Translations under genes and position numbers: made by a program
NCBI RefSeq assembly: GCF_003286085.1
Contig: NW_020825298.1
Span: forward strand, 2,604,001 to 2,668,000
DNA length: 64,000 nucleotides
Source of the DNA: Drosophila persimilis
Lineage: Eukaryota > Arthropoda > Insecta > Diptera > Drosophilidae
Direction: 5' to 3'
Notes under the pieces: model-generated
Told to the model about the DNA's origin: nothing
The model's input: only the letters and a program-made list of their open reading frames with translations
Database searches by the model: none
Shown: piece after piece, positions 37,962 to 51,400 of the stretch
Layout: each line of letters opens with the position of its first letter
Numbering within the stretch: the first letter of the stretch is position 1

Positions 37962-39837
37962 TTGAGAGCTTAAAGAAAATTTAAGCATTAACACCCAAGA
38001 TATAAAATAAGTATTAAATAAACAAAAGTTTCCCAAAAAACGTGTACAAATTTGTGTCTTTTTAACTAAGTTTCGCTCTGACTACTCGTAGACAGTGTTT
38101 AGTATATAGCATTCGCTGATAGCATTCGGTTGATTAAATGAATCTAATCGAGAGAGCGCAAAAAGCGACCTAGATAAAGTGTTGTTTCTGAGCCAGCCAA
38201 TATTCAGTGGAATACACGGAATTCAATAATAAATAAACTCATATTTGCCTACCAATGAGAGCCAACAAGTGGCCGAGATATGTGTACACTCCATGCAGGT
38301 GTCTAATTAATTAATGTAATATCCCCCGCACAATGGACAATTGAAACAATGAGCCATTACCACATCAGTGATATAAACGTCGTTGTGAATGGATTATTTG
38401 CTGTTGGCCATTAGGTATAGCCTCAGATGGCTGCAAGGCTTAAACCAGACTCAAATATTATCTAAAAACCATCTGTTCCCAGTGGAAATTATTTTGTTTA
38501 TAAACTGCAACTTTTCCCTTACAAAAATACTCAAATTCCTATATGCCCTGGTAGATTTTGTTTTTAGCAATTTACCAAATATTTCCCCTCTGGAAATTAT
38601 TTCCAAATCACTTCTGTAATTGCTTTTCACATGCCACCAGTTAAAATAAAACTCTCGCCGGGAATTTTCCCGTATTTTTACACCAATTTTCTCGCCTTGC
38701 AGCTGCAGCCTGTGCTCCTGTCAACTGGTTGGTAAAATTCTAGTTTAATAGCTGGAAATGCAACCAGCATTTGGCTGGCATAAAAAATAGAGCGACAAGC
38801 TCATCGCGCACTTCCACATGCGAATCGCAGCTAAAAAACTGAACTCGTTGCCCCATTAAACTTTAATTTCCGTTGACAATGGGCGACAGTTTTTTTTTGT
38901 TTCCTACCCGCTTCTTTGAGACGAGGGCAACAGCTGACTTACCTTAATTACTCACAGGATTCGTAGCCATGCTAATTATTTGCAGGGTGCACTATTCGTG
39001 CCCCGAGTGGCCCTTGGAGGAGTCAGACGATGGCCAGACCTGGCGAGCGGGAGCCTCGCGGCCAGCGCATTTAATTATAATGTCGAGGAGGGCGCTGGGC
39101 CTGAGTACTAATGCCATTTCCGGTCGCCGACAGCCGACGACTATGTCGGGTCTGCGTCTTGTCCTGTACTTTTTTTGCAAGGCAAAAACATTCCCTTTTG
39201 TTGCCATACCCTGTAAGGGCGAGGCTTGTGGGGTAGTCTAAATAATGGAATAAATTTGACACCCACAATGGCATTCAAATAATCTTTTTGTAATCTTTAT
39301 TCTCAATACATACATATGTATGTATGTAATCTGGAACGAGTATAAAATCGTAGATAAAAAGTGCTCACACTTAGGTATCTTAGGTATCATTAAGTCCATC
39401 CCTAACTACAAATACTATAATTCATTTGGCTTAACATTCCCCGCCTGAGAGGGAATTAGGAAAAAGACGCTCTAATTAAGGTCCTGCGCAAAGTCAAAGC
39501 CTTGTTTAAGCTAATTTTTTTTGACTGAAACATATAAATCGGGATTTGTGTGAGTGTAATACTCTCGTTTTATTTAGCAAACATTTTCGAGATCTGTGCG
39601 AACTGCGCGCACTGCAAAAATATTCAATATGCACATGAATTATTTGCCATTGATTTATTGCTCATATGTATGCCTGCTGGCTCAATATTGCACATAAAAG
39701 GCATTTAAACAAAAGCTGTCTTGTATTTTATTTCGTATTTATTTGTGCATTTTTCTCATCTTTTTATGGCATTTAAAAAAGCCGGCCATAGTGGAATTTT
39801 GCATAGGCAAATGAACACATTTAATTTTATTCAGAGT
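37962..39837. other. AT-rich intergenic sequence
   Basis: No supported gene. The only notable sequence is an ATGTATGT-type repeat near 39305-39330. Confidence 0.5.
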
Positions 39838-40071
39838 TTATACAAACTTCGAAACAGCCAAATGAGAAAACTCGATGGAAAAGCGAGCGAAGGCCAGCTG
39901 TGAAAATGTTACCAAAATGCATCCAAAAGATTCAGAGCGGAGGGGCCAAGACATCTGGCTAGTGCCTGGGGAAATGTCTTGGAATTTGTTTAAGTAAATC
40001 TCACTTGGACGCTTTTCATTAGACCACTCAGCGAGAGCCAAGAAAATAGCACCAAGAAACACAAAAGTCAT
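39838..40071 (-). CDS. Candidate small secreted peptide, unrecognised
   Basis: A 77-codon minus-strand frame from the ATG at 40071. It begins with a good signal-peptide-like segment (MTFVFLGAIFLALAEW) and then a polar stretch with a single cysteine. A splice-acceptor-like CTTCTCTTCCAG stands directly before the ATG and a GTGAGA donor-like site lies inside the frame, so the exon limits may differ. Small secreted reproductive proteins of flies look like this, but there is no family match. Low confidence. Confidence 0.2.
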   Translation of the reverse strand: MTFVFLGAIFLALAEWSNEKRPSEIYLNKFQDISPGTSQMSWPLRSESFGCILVTFSQLAFARFSIEFSHLAVSKFV

Positions 40072-42076
40072 CCAACTGGAAGAGAAGGATGGCAAAAATA
40101 TATAAAATAAAATCTCCCATGCATGGGGACCTCCTCAAAGTGTTGTCCTCTGAGAATCACCAAGAGTTCTTAGTAGATAAAGTACAAACAAGGACCGACT
40201 CCTCAGAGATGGGAATTGTTCGAATTAAATTCTATTTAAAATTTAATACGGTTTTATTCGACTCAACACTTTTAATGCAAATGGCTTACAATGCATTGCC
40301 ACTTTATGTTAATTATTTATGCAAATTTTCCAAACTTAAGCGCTCTTATTTCATATCCACACACAATTTATAATTCAATTACAAGAATACAAAGTGCGAC
40401 CGCGTTAATAAAACAAAAAAAAAATGATTCACTTTCAATTAAAGCGGTCGTTTTTCCACACTTCAGTCGGGAATAATTCAATTAAAAAGTCTTTAAAGAA
40501 CTATTGTTCAATGGAGAATATTTTGCTGAAAGTTAAAGTAGAATCGGGGGAGGCTCCATGAGTATTCCCAGGCCATTTTCCCAGCCCCAGCACCATTTGA
40601 ATATTCAATTAAGTCTAACTGCCAATTCTGTGATAAGCTCTCGCCCCAAAGCCTCTCCGACCCGGAACAAAGACAATTCTTTGGGCCTGGGCTGGGGCCT
40701 GGTTGACTGGCCTTGGAACATGGCCTACTGGCGATAATTTCTGTTAGACCCATAAAGGATGACACTTCCCAGCATTAAGCGAGGATCAACATCAACAGCA
40801 TAAACCACAGCACTTGAATGAGCATTAAAGCTGAGACAGAGATAGAATATAAGGGTTTGCTTAATTAACAAAAAAAGTATCGGAGGAAAACGTGTCGTGC
40901 AACCTCTATTAAATCAAGTAAATTTGTATATATTGCTCAGGAACTTACTCTACGAATATTCGGCAGAGTAACAAGCGTGTCAAAGCATTTTTGTGACATC
41001 TCTTATTTATTTTATAACCAGCAAAGGCCAAAAAGTCGAGTGAACGCAAACAGCATGCATAAATTACCGCAAAGAGACACGAAAGACCAAAGTCCTCGAC
41101 GCTGGACTCCTGGACTGGACTGGACCAGGACCTGGACTTGATTCTGGTCCTTGTCCTGGCCCGGTTCGTGCTCCTCCATTGCAGTGCGAAAAATGTGTTG
41201 AAATATTAAAAAAGAGGCCAAAGCGAAAACTGTGGCCAAATGCAGATGAGCAGGCACAAAATTCTCTTCTACTTTCAACTATTTGGACACTTTCCCTGCC
41301 TTCTTTTTTGGTATTTGTAGAATGCTAAAAAGGCCACTTTAGTTTTAACCACAAAGTTTGCCTCTGTATGTGTTGTCGACCTCGTTGCACTTTTCGAGAG
41401 GCCTGGGAGCCAGGGGGCATCGGTCTTTTATGTCATTTAACTATGTTTCAGCCAGGACAATTGTGCACAGGTCCTAGTCCCTGCCCAGCCTCCAGTCCGC
41501 TCCAATCCGATTTAGCTGAGGTCCTCAGTCAGCCAGGCGTTGATTGCCAGGCATTTAAAGTGTTTTCAATGTAAATCTATGTAAATACATGCTGGTAAAT
41601 AAAAGAGCAACTCCATGGGTCCATGGAATGGAAACTTTCGACTGGATAAATTGTATAGCCATATTTATTTGTTTTGCTAGCTCAATGCACGTTTCCAATG
41701 GCATTACCCATGTCCCCCAGTCTCCAGTCCCCCAGTCCCCATGTGCACACTCTTCAGACGACGCCTAAGACCTTAAGCCAGTCGCCCTTTAAGCCGCACT
41801 TATGCACAGTTTTCGGTCTATGTTTTGCTTTCATTTCCCTTTCTTTTTTTTGTCTATACCCTTGCAGGCAGCATTGTGATTTTGATGCTTGTGACACCGA
41901 GAACGATATCTGATCCCTTTCGATGGTGTTCCACAACTTAAGGGGAGCTATCAACCGACTTATCTGCGGACCTATCCACAGGCAGTCGGATCCATATCTG
42001 TTTCTAGGGCATAGACAATAGTTGGCTTTGGAAAAAATGTATAATAAACATTTTTGGAACAGAGCTGATAGTAGAT
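40072..42076. other. Intergenic sequence
   Basis: No supported gene. GGACTGGACT-type units lie at 41106-41150. Confidence 0.5.
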
Positions 42077-42441
42077 ATGGTGCCACCTAAAAGGCGCAAG
42101 AAACATAAAAAATGCACTAATAAAAGGAAATTTATGCAAGAAACGAGTAGTATTCGTTTGCAAAAACGTCTCGGTTTAGCCAATAATGGCTTTTGGAACT
42201 ATCTGCGGGTGTACAGAAAGACGTATCCCTGGCTGACGCCAAAAGACACGGTCCGAAAAGGAGCTAAGGCTTGGTGTGCACTTACAAGAAAGCAGAAGAC
42301 AAAGTATGAGCATATGGTAATCAGAAATATCCCTAAAACTAACTTCATTCTTAAACTTGTCTTTCTCCATATAATATTCAACAGGAACGAGCCTCATCTG
42401 ACAGCATTCTTTCTTTTCTGATCTATTTGATTGGCTATTGA
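42077..42441 (+). CDS. MST-HMG-box protein, probable sperm chromatin protein, gene 1
   Basis: Two exons, 42077-42316 and 42385-42441, with a 68-bp intron, giving 98 residues. The N-terminus is a lysine/arginine cluster. Residues about 33-80 form a short HMG-like box: NGFWNYLRVYRK, then TPKDTVRKGAKAWCAL, then RKQKTKYEHM. This is the MST-HMG-box pattern of Drosophila sperm nuclear basic proteins, which replace histones in spermatids. The intron follows the final Met codon of the box, exactly as in the paralogue at 63543. The second exon is odd: it encodes a hydrophobic tail (SILSFLIYLIGY) instead of a basic one. Expression in testis is inferred from the family. Confidence 0.72.
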
Positions 42442-45400
42442 GACCTATCGCTCACTTACCCTTGACAGGACCCTCATGAAATCCCAATCTGTGTATTCCA
42501 AATTAATGTATGTCTCAAAATATGAAATCTACCTATGACCTGCATCTGCTCTCTTCCCATATAAGTAGTTTTTCAAGTGTATCTGAAGCATCGATGGCCG
42601 AAAACAAATTTCCTTCCTTGTTTGGTCTGTTTTCCTTTCATCTCCAGTTTTCCCATTATTTTTCTGCGGGTTTTCGTTCTCTGTTCTTGCTTGGAAAACC
42701 TTGAATCGTTCGCTTTGATTTGTGTTTCCTTGCGTTTGATTGTTGAACATTTATTCTATATTTTTGGTTTATTTTTTGGTTCTTTGTGTAGCACTTGCTG
42801 CATTTAATGGCATGAAAATTAATTTGACATTTAATAGCTATAGTGTTGTTGTGTTTATTAAGTATTCATTGTTTTTTATGTTTGCTAGGAGCAAACAAAT
42901 TTCCGGCGCATATTTTATATATTGTTTGCACTGTCACGTGTCGGCTACCAATGATGCCTCCTGCATATTATAATTATGAATTATCCAAATAAATCAGACG
43001 AGTAGCGACCTGTTAATGTGTTAATAATAGCCCCGGCTACGTGCTGTTCAATGTGTTTATGTCTTGTTGAAGTATATTTATACAAGGTATTCCTGGAGAT
43101 GAATGGTATATTGTAGCGAACATGACTCCCTAGAATGAATAAGTTCTTTATTATCATCAATTGTCAATTGATATGGCCCTGTCTGTGTATTGTCACCTTA
43201 TACTGGCATCAACATTACATCCGTTACCTCCTTATCCCAAGCATAGCTCCCGGGGAGACCCAGCCAGCTGTCAGCGCTTCACATTTGAAAGCTACAGCAA
43301 TTTGAGAATCTCATATACAAGTGCATCCCAAGTACTGGGCATCTCATAGTCGAGACACTCGACTATGGCATTCTCTCATATTGAGTTTGAGTGCGTGGAG
43401 TACGTGGCGTATACTTGATTAATACATAATTGTGCGAAAGTAATGCAAAGAATGCGTCGAATGCACGTTGCGAAACGGAGAGAGAGAGAAAGGAAAAGGG
43501 GTGTTTGCGAATAATTGAGCAATTTTTACTGTGCATTTCAATTGATTTTATTTATACCCATTTAATATTTTCAAACATTTTAACACATTTAAAAATTATT
43601 GAAATATTTTTGTTAGAGGTTAAAGTTCTTGAAAACACTAACACAGAAATTTCAATCTTCGGCATTTGCATAAAATCAAATCCTCTTCATTTTCTGCACT
43701 AAAAAAATATAATTACAGTTATGCAATACAGCAATACAGGTATATTTCCATATTCCCTTTGGCATTGTTGCGGCTTCCCTTCCCAACAGCTTAATCAGTA
43801 CTTCAAATATAGATATACATACGATATACACATGTAAGTATTGTTACGGAATTTCAGGTCTGTAAAAAATATATCTATACTTGAAGAAGCTTAAAGAAAC
43901 TATCTTAGGAATTTCTGATAACTAATATAACTTTTATATCAGTGCCATCAGTGCGTATAAGTAATATTTATTTAACTACTGAAATTTCAACTACTTCTGG
44001 TTTGTGTCTCGGTTAATCATGCAAGCTTTGGTACAATTGTTATGAAAGCTTTAGTATACAAGCTTAGACTAGTTAAAAGCTTCGGCTTAGTTGACTTGAC
44101 TAACGTAGTCAGAGCAAAGCGCTGAGTGCGGAGATAAAAATAAAGAAATTCAGGCAGTCAATGGAAAATGAAGAAGTTGTACATAAATATGCTGACTTTA
44201 CTTTTAAAAATGATTCCACCTGCCTTCGAATACCACTATCTGGCTAACGAGATTCCACACAAAACTTGACAACCCTAGCCAGTAGACAGCCAAGGAGCCC
44301 CCAAAAACGACGCAGCCGAGGCAAAAGCTCCTCATTTGTCGCCACTTTTCCGGCACAACAGACGCAACATTTGCCGAGAGAGAGCCGCGCGAGCGGATAA
44401 TAAAATCCAGTGAAACAAGTAAAAAATTGCAGTGGAACATTGAGCAGTCCGCTGCAAACAAAACCTAATCTAATTAAAGCAAAACTCGCTAAAGATAATG
44501 TGAAACGGGGCACAAAAGAAATTCAATCACTGGAAAGGAAAAGTCAGCGGTGAAAAGTCGCCGTCGAGCAGGGCTATCGTAATGGAAGGAGAGAAGAAAA
44601 GACTCTGGAAAAGACTTTTGTGTGCAAGAAAACTAAGTGCAATAAACTGTGAATAATCCCAGAATTAGCGGCGTATGCATCGTGCGGTCCCCTGGGTGGG
44701 GAATTGGGCCTGGATTCGGTTCCATTCTATTGCTGGATGTCCAGATTTATATTATGCAAATTAATTTCAATTGGTTTGCACTCTGGATACAGCATTCCGT
44801 ATGCGGCTCTGTTTATTGTTGCGGTTCCTGCTGCTGCTTCTCTGTTGCTCTTCGTCACTGTATTACTCGTACACCACTCCGTAGTGCTCAATACTACTCG
44901 TAGTAGTAGTAGTAGTCGTAGTACTATCACTACTACTACTCTGTAGTAGTCTTCCTGCTTTTCGTATACATAAATTCGGCAAAAAGTTGCCTTGTCAGGT
45001 GGTAATGTGCCTCCCATTCCCCACCTCTGCTACCCCACATACGGATGTATGACTCCATAACAAGTGTGTGCGTGTCTGGCTTGATTTACCGGCTTTTCTG
45101 AGGGCTAAAACTATGAGCATAGTTTTCCCAAGAATTTTTTAATCATACAGGAATGCAGAGTGCACAAAAAGGGGAGAAGGAAAAGCAGCTGGCAAAAACC
45201 CAGCGCAAGCTCTACGTGAAAATGTAATTACAAACTGTGTTGGGGAAAAGCTCGTGTTGACGGAAAGGCGAGTGCTCCGTAACTATCACAGCTGCCAATT
45301 ACGAGTAATTTAAGTTCACATTAAAGCGGGTAATTTTATAAATACTTTGCTCAACTTTGCTACAAGTTCCTCCGTGAAATGTAGCACCTGGGAGATGTTT

Positions 45401-48400
45401 GACATTTGCTTTCATTGTTGATTCCTCACCGGGAAGTTCCTGAAACTCAATTAACTAGGTGCTCAAATAATTTTCAGTAGTTTCTCTAATCTTTTGCGAC
45501 ACCTAACAAGGGCTACATCTTGGCAGTTCCTGTCAACAATTAAGAAATGTTAGCAAGGGGGTTCGACCCCAAACTTTGGGTAACATTCAGGAAGGAATGT
45601 TTTTCCGGGTGTAAAGTGGTTCAACAATATTATCTTTTAACATTTGTTGGAACGTTAACTAGCAGCAGTTTAAACAATTTTGAAATTTATAAAGATTCAA
45701 GAATTTTCTAATTGTTTTTCCTGTTCAAAAAATCCTCTTCGAAGAATATAATTTCCTATGGATATAATTGACCATTTTTTCATTTCTCGAGACTTATAAC
45801 CACATTTTTTCTTGACGAAATAGTTCCAAAACTTTTGTTTCCGACCATCCAGACAATTTAATTTAAAATAAAAAAAGTGGAACCATAAAAACACAAAATT
45901 TAATCAAGATATAAAAAGCCGAAGCCCCTGCCGCATACGAAATGCAGCTCGATGGTAGTATTAAAAGCTGACTAAAAATAAAGTCTCCGCATGACCATAA
46001 TATCAATTACAATTACGTGGACCGAGCCGGCAGACTCGCTTTCAGAGACCCACAATGAGAAAAAAAGTGACGTGCACGAGACTCTCATTATAGTGTATAT
46101 AAGGCAGCGCACACAGCGGGAAGACATCGGGAAAGAAGCCAAAAATACAGACTTGCAGTACGGCAAGACAAGACAACATTTACGTGGTGCAGCAGTCAGT
46201 CAGTCGGTAGTCTTATGTAGTCTTCTGTAGTCTGCGGCCACCGGGAGAGCAAAGCTCAGCAGCTCAGCAGCTCAGCCCCCATCAGCACAATCACAGCAAT
46301 TGCTTCCAGACCGATGGGACAGACAGACAGACAGACAAACAGACGGACATACAGACCGGCGGACAGACTGGGTAGAGTTCCACAATAATGGGGAACCACT
46401 GACAGACCAGACCAGACCATGCCACAGACATCCATCCATCCATCCAGTCCATGCGTCGAGCATCGAGCATCAGCATCGAGCGACGAGCGACGAGCGGCGG
46501 TAGTTGCACAATTTTGCACAAAAGCCAAAGCATAATCATGAATAATGAGCGTTTGTGATAAGTGATAAATGCCCAGTGGCGAATGCACACGGAATATGAA
46601 TAAGAAGGAAATTGTTTTTCTCGCTATGGAATGGGAAAAATCATTGCTTGTTTATAGAGAAAATATGACAAGTAATGGTTGAAGCGTGTATAAATAGTAG
46701 TAGGGTTAGTACCACGGAGTGTCAGAGTTGCACTCCAGGACTCTGTCTCTCAGTGCATACATATTGGGGTTGTGTGAATCACTCCCTTAATTAGGAAGAG
46801 CCAAAACATTAGGCATCTTTTTCTTAGTTGGCACCTAAATACGAAAGATTGATTTTCCAGGGTATCAATGGACATTAGGTTAGGTTAGGTTCAGGCGGTA
46901 GCCTGGGGGAGTGATGAAACAATTAAAACTTTTTCTCATTAGTTCTGTAAAATAAAATTACCAATAAAAATATATATGTATCCGTATTGCTTCAAAATTC
47001 CATCATTCCCCGTATGCCGGACACACAGGTCTCCTCTTGGGGCAGAGCCATCCCATTTCCCAGTGGGCATTCGCTGAGCCCGTTTTTCTCTGCCTTCTGT
47101 CCCTGCTCTTTCCATAGTCTCTTCTTTCTGGTCTTCCAGTCGGGCGCTTCGCCCGCCCATGCCCAGAGCCAGAGCCAGACCCACAGGTCCACAGGTCCGC
47201 AGTATGAAACGGGAATCGGTACGGTTCGGTTTGGTTGAGTTCAGTTCAGTTCAGTAAGCCAAATGCGCGCCAAAGGTGAAAAAGCAAGCCAAATATTTAT
47301 TTTAAAAATATTCTAAAATACAACAGAAATAGTGGGGATCCAGATTCAGAGTGGGAAAAGTCATCCCAAGAGTGCAGTTTTGTTTTGTTTGTGGATATTT
47401 TCCGTGCCAGCTTTTCCGCTAGTCGCTTTGATTAGTTTAAGTTGCCGCCAAGTGTTTGTGCGTTCTCCTCTTTTTCTGGATTTATTTACGCCGTAGTTTG
47501 CCGTTTAGTTTTGTCAACTTTAATTGAAATTAATTTACTTTCTTCACATATCTGACAGATGTGTTTGTATCTGTTGCTGTATCTGTATCATCGTATCTGT
47601 GTATCTGTATCTGGGTATCTGTGAACACATGCCGCCGACTGAGGCGAGCAGCCTTGTATGCGATCAGATCCGAGCCCAGAGGTCAGCAAATAAGCAAATT
47701 ATCGCATATGATGGTTTACTATATAGATACGGTTTATATGCAAATTGAAAATAAAATCTGACAAAAGAGGATCACGACTCGAGGAATGTGCAAAATTTAA
47801 CTACGGCTGTTCTTGATTACCATCTATTTTGCATCTTATAAAGATACCCACCCTAGCCTACCTCTTGGGCTTTTCCCCCAAACCAAATATGCACCCGACT
47901 GCAATCAAATGTAAATCCAATCGTGATGAACCCCAGCCAAACTATTCACTTCTATATATAAACATATATATATTATATATGTACATATCTTTTTTATAGA
48001 GACGAAAAATGCGATATGATTTGCATACAAAACACTGCTAGAAGACCCCTCGCTCAGCCCGATGGGGAATGACTTGAATTTCAATAAGTTCCAGAGTTTG
48101 CAAACTCATCAAAATCGCCTTTGATAGAGTGCTCAATTATAACCCTCTTCTCTTCTGCTCCCGGACACAGCTCTCGACCATTATGTAAAGCTTCTCTTGG
48201 CCAAAAACTTATACACAAACGAAAATGAATAAACTCGTGGTACCGTAAAAACAATCAGAACAAAAAACTGAGAGAAACCCAAGTGGAAAAACTAGAAGAA
48301 CATAACCAAAACTCGAACAAAACAAAAGGAAAACTCTCTGAAAGTGCTAGCAATTAAAAATAATTTCACAAATTGCAAACGAACAAGAAAGCAAAAATAA

Positions 48401-48423
48401 ATAAAGGGAAACCCGAAACTTGA
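42442..48423. other. Intergenic sequence and probable 5' UTR of the FAS1 gene
   Basis: No supported protein gene. Repeats include a trinucleotide hairpin (44902-44940), AGCTCAGC units (46253-46276), ACAG units (46319-46340) and CATC units (46431-46447). A-rich sequence from about 48230 to the ATG at 48424 looks like a fly 5' UTR. Further noncoding exons of the FAS1-domain gene could lie upstream, but I cannot place them. Confidence 0.45.
44902..44940. repeat. Self-complementary TAG/CTA trinucleotide repeat
   Basis: A run of AGT units (44902-44916) is followed by ACT units (44929-44940). They are perfectly complementary over 12 bp and could form a hairpin with a short loop. Confidence 0.75.
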
Positions 48424-51400
48424 ATGTCGCGCAAAATGTTGCAAGTGCCGGTGGCAACATTTCTGTTGCTGCTGCTGCTGCAGAGTGCCTCGGCCTCTCC
48501 AGCTCCAGTTCCAGCAGCGGCTGCAGCTGCCTCCCCAGATGCATCCACCATCAGCTTTCCTCTGGAACGTCAAATCGATGCCAGTTTGAAGAACGCCAAG
48601 CAGATTGAGAGCAGAGTGCTGCCCGAGTTGGACGGCCTGCAACGCAATCAGGAGGATGAGAAGTGGCAGCAAGTCGTCCGGTTTATTGACGATGGTTTCC
48701 CCGTCCTCGAGCTGTATGCCTACAAGTTCAAGAGGGGTGAGTACCGCAGTGGGACATTCCATTTAGCTTCTCATTTCTGAATTTATTATGTACTTGATAT
48801 TTCTGAAGTATGAAATTACAAAACTTTTCTCCAAAATTACTAAAATGTGTCATCGTTTATCATGGACTGCCTGCTTAACCCTCTCGTAATGTCTCAGAAA
48901 CGCCGTACTATTCACGAAATGCTGTTCGAGAACATGGCCCATATCCAGCCATGGCTGAATATCTGAAGGAGATGACTACGATTCATTTTGCATGGCCAAT
49001 CGGTAGAGCCAGAACATTTGCATCTAAGAAGCCAGAAAGTTAGGAAAGAACAGAACACTTCCTTATGTGTATATTTCTAAATTCTCAGCTGACGCTGAGG
49101 CTTGAAGTTGGCCCTGAAACGGCCAAACTCTCGTTTAGCTGAATAGATGGCCATATTGATGTAGATCAGACACAGAGGATAGCCCAATGCTGCAATTAAA
49201 CCATATATCAATTTGGCCGCCAATTACAATTACAATTACAAGACCAAATGGAAGATGATCACGATGAAAAAGAATTCCTCGATCAGGCAGATCCACACAA
49301 AGAGCCGTATGACAGGGCTAAGCTTCTGGCGAAGCCTAATCAGATTTTTGTGGTAATCAATCAGGTGTATGTACTGATGTCTGTGGGATCGGAATATATT
49401 CAGACCATAGAAGAAGTAGAGGATCAGAAGAGCCTCCAGCCGAGCCTCGTAAAAGTTTTGAAAACTTGGCAGTGGGTACCACAAACGGAATAAAATCGTG
49501 TTGACGAGGAAAAATTATTATGGTTCCCATCTGAACCAGATGTATGAATTAGAACTACCAGTTGATCGTAGGTTCTTGTCCGCATATTCTATTATATCTT
49601 TCAAAAATCCGCATAAATCTGTTGAGTACGTCCTGTTGCATCTGTTCCCGCTGATAAAGATTGTTATAGGCAATGCTGTAACTTATGAGAAAGTTCTTAT
49701 TGAGTATACACAAGTGCACTGTCATATACAGCACATTCAGGGAACGCTCCGTAGCAGGCCACAGGTCTACAAGGGCCTCCAGGAACTCCATGAAGTAGTA
49801 GATGAAGTGCAGCAGGAACATCACGAATAGCCAGAATGTGTGAATCACTCCCATGGTAAAATTCAACTGGGTGCTTAGCCGAAAAGCACGCTTCCGAGGG
49901 ACATATTTGTAAATGTTGCAACCCGAAAGCGCTGTCAGCAGTTGCAACAGCTGCAGTATGTACGTTAGACAGGACATGGCCAACTGATTACCAAGCTCCC
50001 GCAACTACAAAAAGGGTGGCCAGATGGGGGAAAGGGGACTGTGTGATGTTGATGAATGACTTCGCTTAACTGTCCAAATGCTGATCGTAAAAAGAGAACT
50101 ACTTCATTTACCTAATAGACCAGGCTATTAACAAATTATTGATGGGAGGTAGGGCCTCCCTAATACACTGACTTCAGAATTTTTTCCCATATTTATTGGT
50201 ACAAACATCCGAAAGATTTTGTTCACTATATGACTGTTTAATAATACATAATATTTGTGATAGAAATGTATGTAATTCATAGTAAATCTAGTATAGCAAA
50301 GATTACAATTACAAATTCATTACATGATTCATTGGGATTAAAAAAACTGAAAATCAGCTACTGGCGCTTTTCCTTAACCCTCTCATAATTCTTCAGAAAT
50401 TCGTTACTATTCACGTAAATGCCATATGTAAACATGGCCCACGTAAAGCCCTTACTGAGGACCTCCAAGATATGGCCACGGTTCAAGCGAAATACATTCA
50501 AATCGCTCTTGTCTGCTCCGTTATGCAGAGTCAATCGGTAGAGCCAAAACATCTGTAACTATGGAACCAGAAAGTTAATACAGAAACCAACACATTCTTC
50601 ATATTCACCGAACTCACTTGACGCTCGGGCTTGCAGTTTTTCTTGAAATGTCCAAACTCTCTTTGGGCCGAGTCGATAGCGAGATTGACATAGACAAGAC
50701 ACAGCGGATAGGAGAAGTTTAAAACAACTGTATAGAAGTAGTAACCCACTGAGTGGGAGCTGGGCTCCTTAGATAAGAACAAATGGAGCGTGATCACGAA
50801 GAAAATGAAGTCATCCATTATACAGATCCAGATCAGGGGTCTGATTAGAGGCTCGAACCTTCTGCGCAACTGAATCAGGTTCTTATAGTAATCAATCAGC
50901 GGTATTAACTGACGTCGGTTGGGGCGGGATGGTGGCAGAATATAGCAAGAGTAGAGGATCAGCAGACCCAAGTGGGCAGTAACCCCCAGCAGAAATGGCT
51001 GAATCCTGCCGAAAAGAATCCCTGAGCGGCGTAAAAATGCTATGAATATAGAATTTGGGCCGAAGAATGGAATCTTGTCCAGTAGAGATCGGTTACTCAT
51101 CATTGTCATGGAAGCCATCTTACCCATGTACATGAGAAAGAGCCACCAATTAATGGTGGGCCCTTGTCCACATATACTTCTATATCTATAATAGATGCGC
51201 GCAAATCTGTTCAGCAAGTCCCGCATCCGCTTCCGCTGGTACACATAGATATAGGCAATAATGTAACTGATGAAAATTGGATCATTGAGTAAAATGAATT
51301 GAGTCGCCAGGTAAAATAGATTCAGAGCACCGTCACTGTTCGGTTTCAAGTTCACCAGGACGTCTATGAAGAAAAAGATGAACGTGGCCGAGAAGATCAG

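Noticed and set aside
45557-45571. GGGGGTTCGACCCC resembles a tRNA T-arm
   Set aside because: No A box, acceptor stem or anticodon arm can be built from the preceding 70 bases.
46874-46890. TTAGG-type repeats like insect telomere DNA
   Set aside because: Only about three units; Drosophila lacks TTAGG telomeres, and short runs are common.
14836-48423. Looked for let-7, miR-100, miR-125 and miR-124 mature sequences, which I recall near this region in D. melanogaster
   Set aside because: None of the mature sequences was found by eye on either strand.
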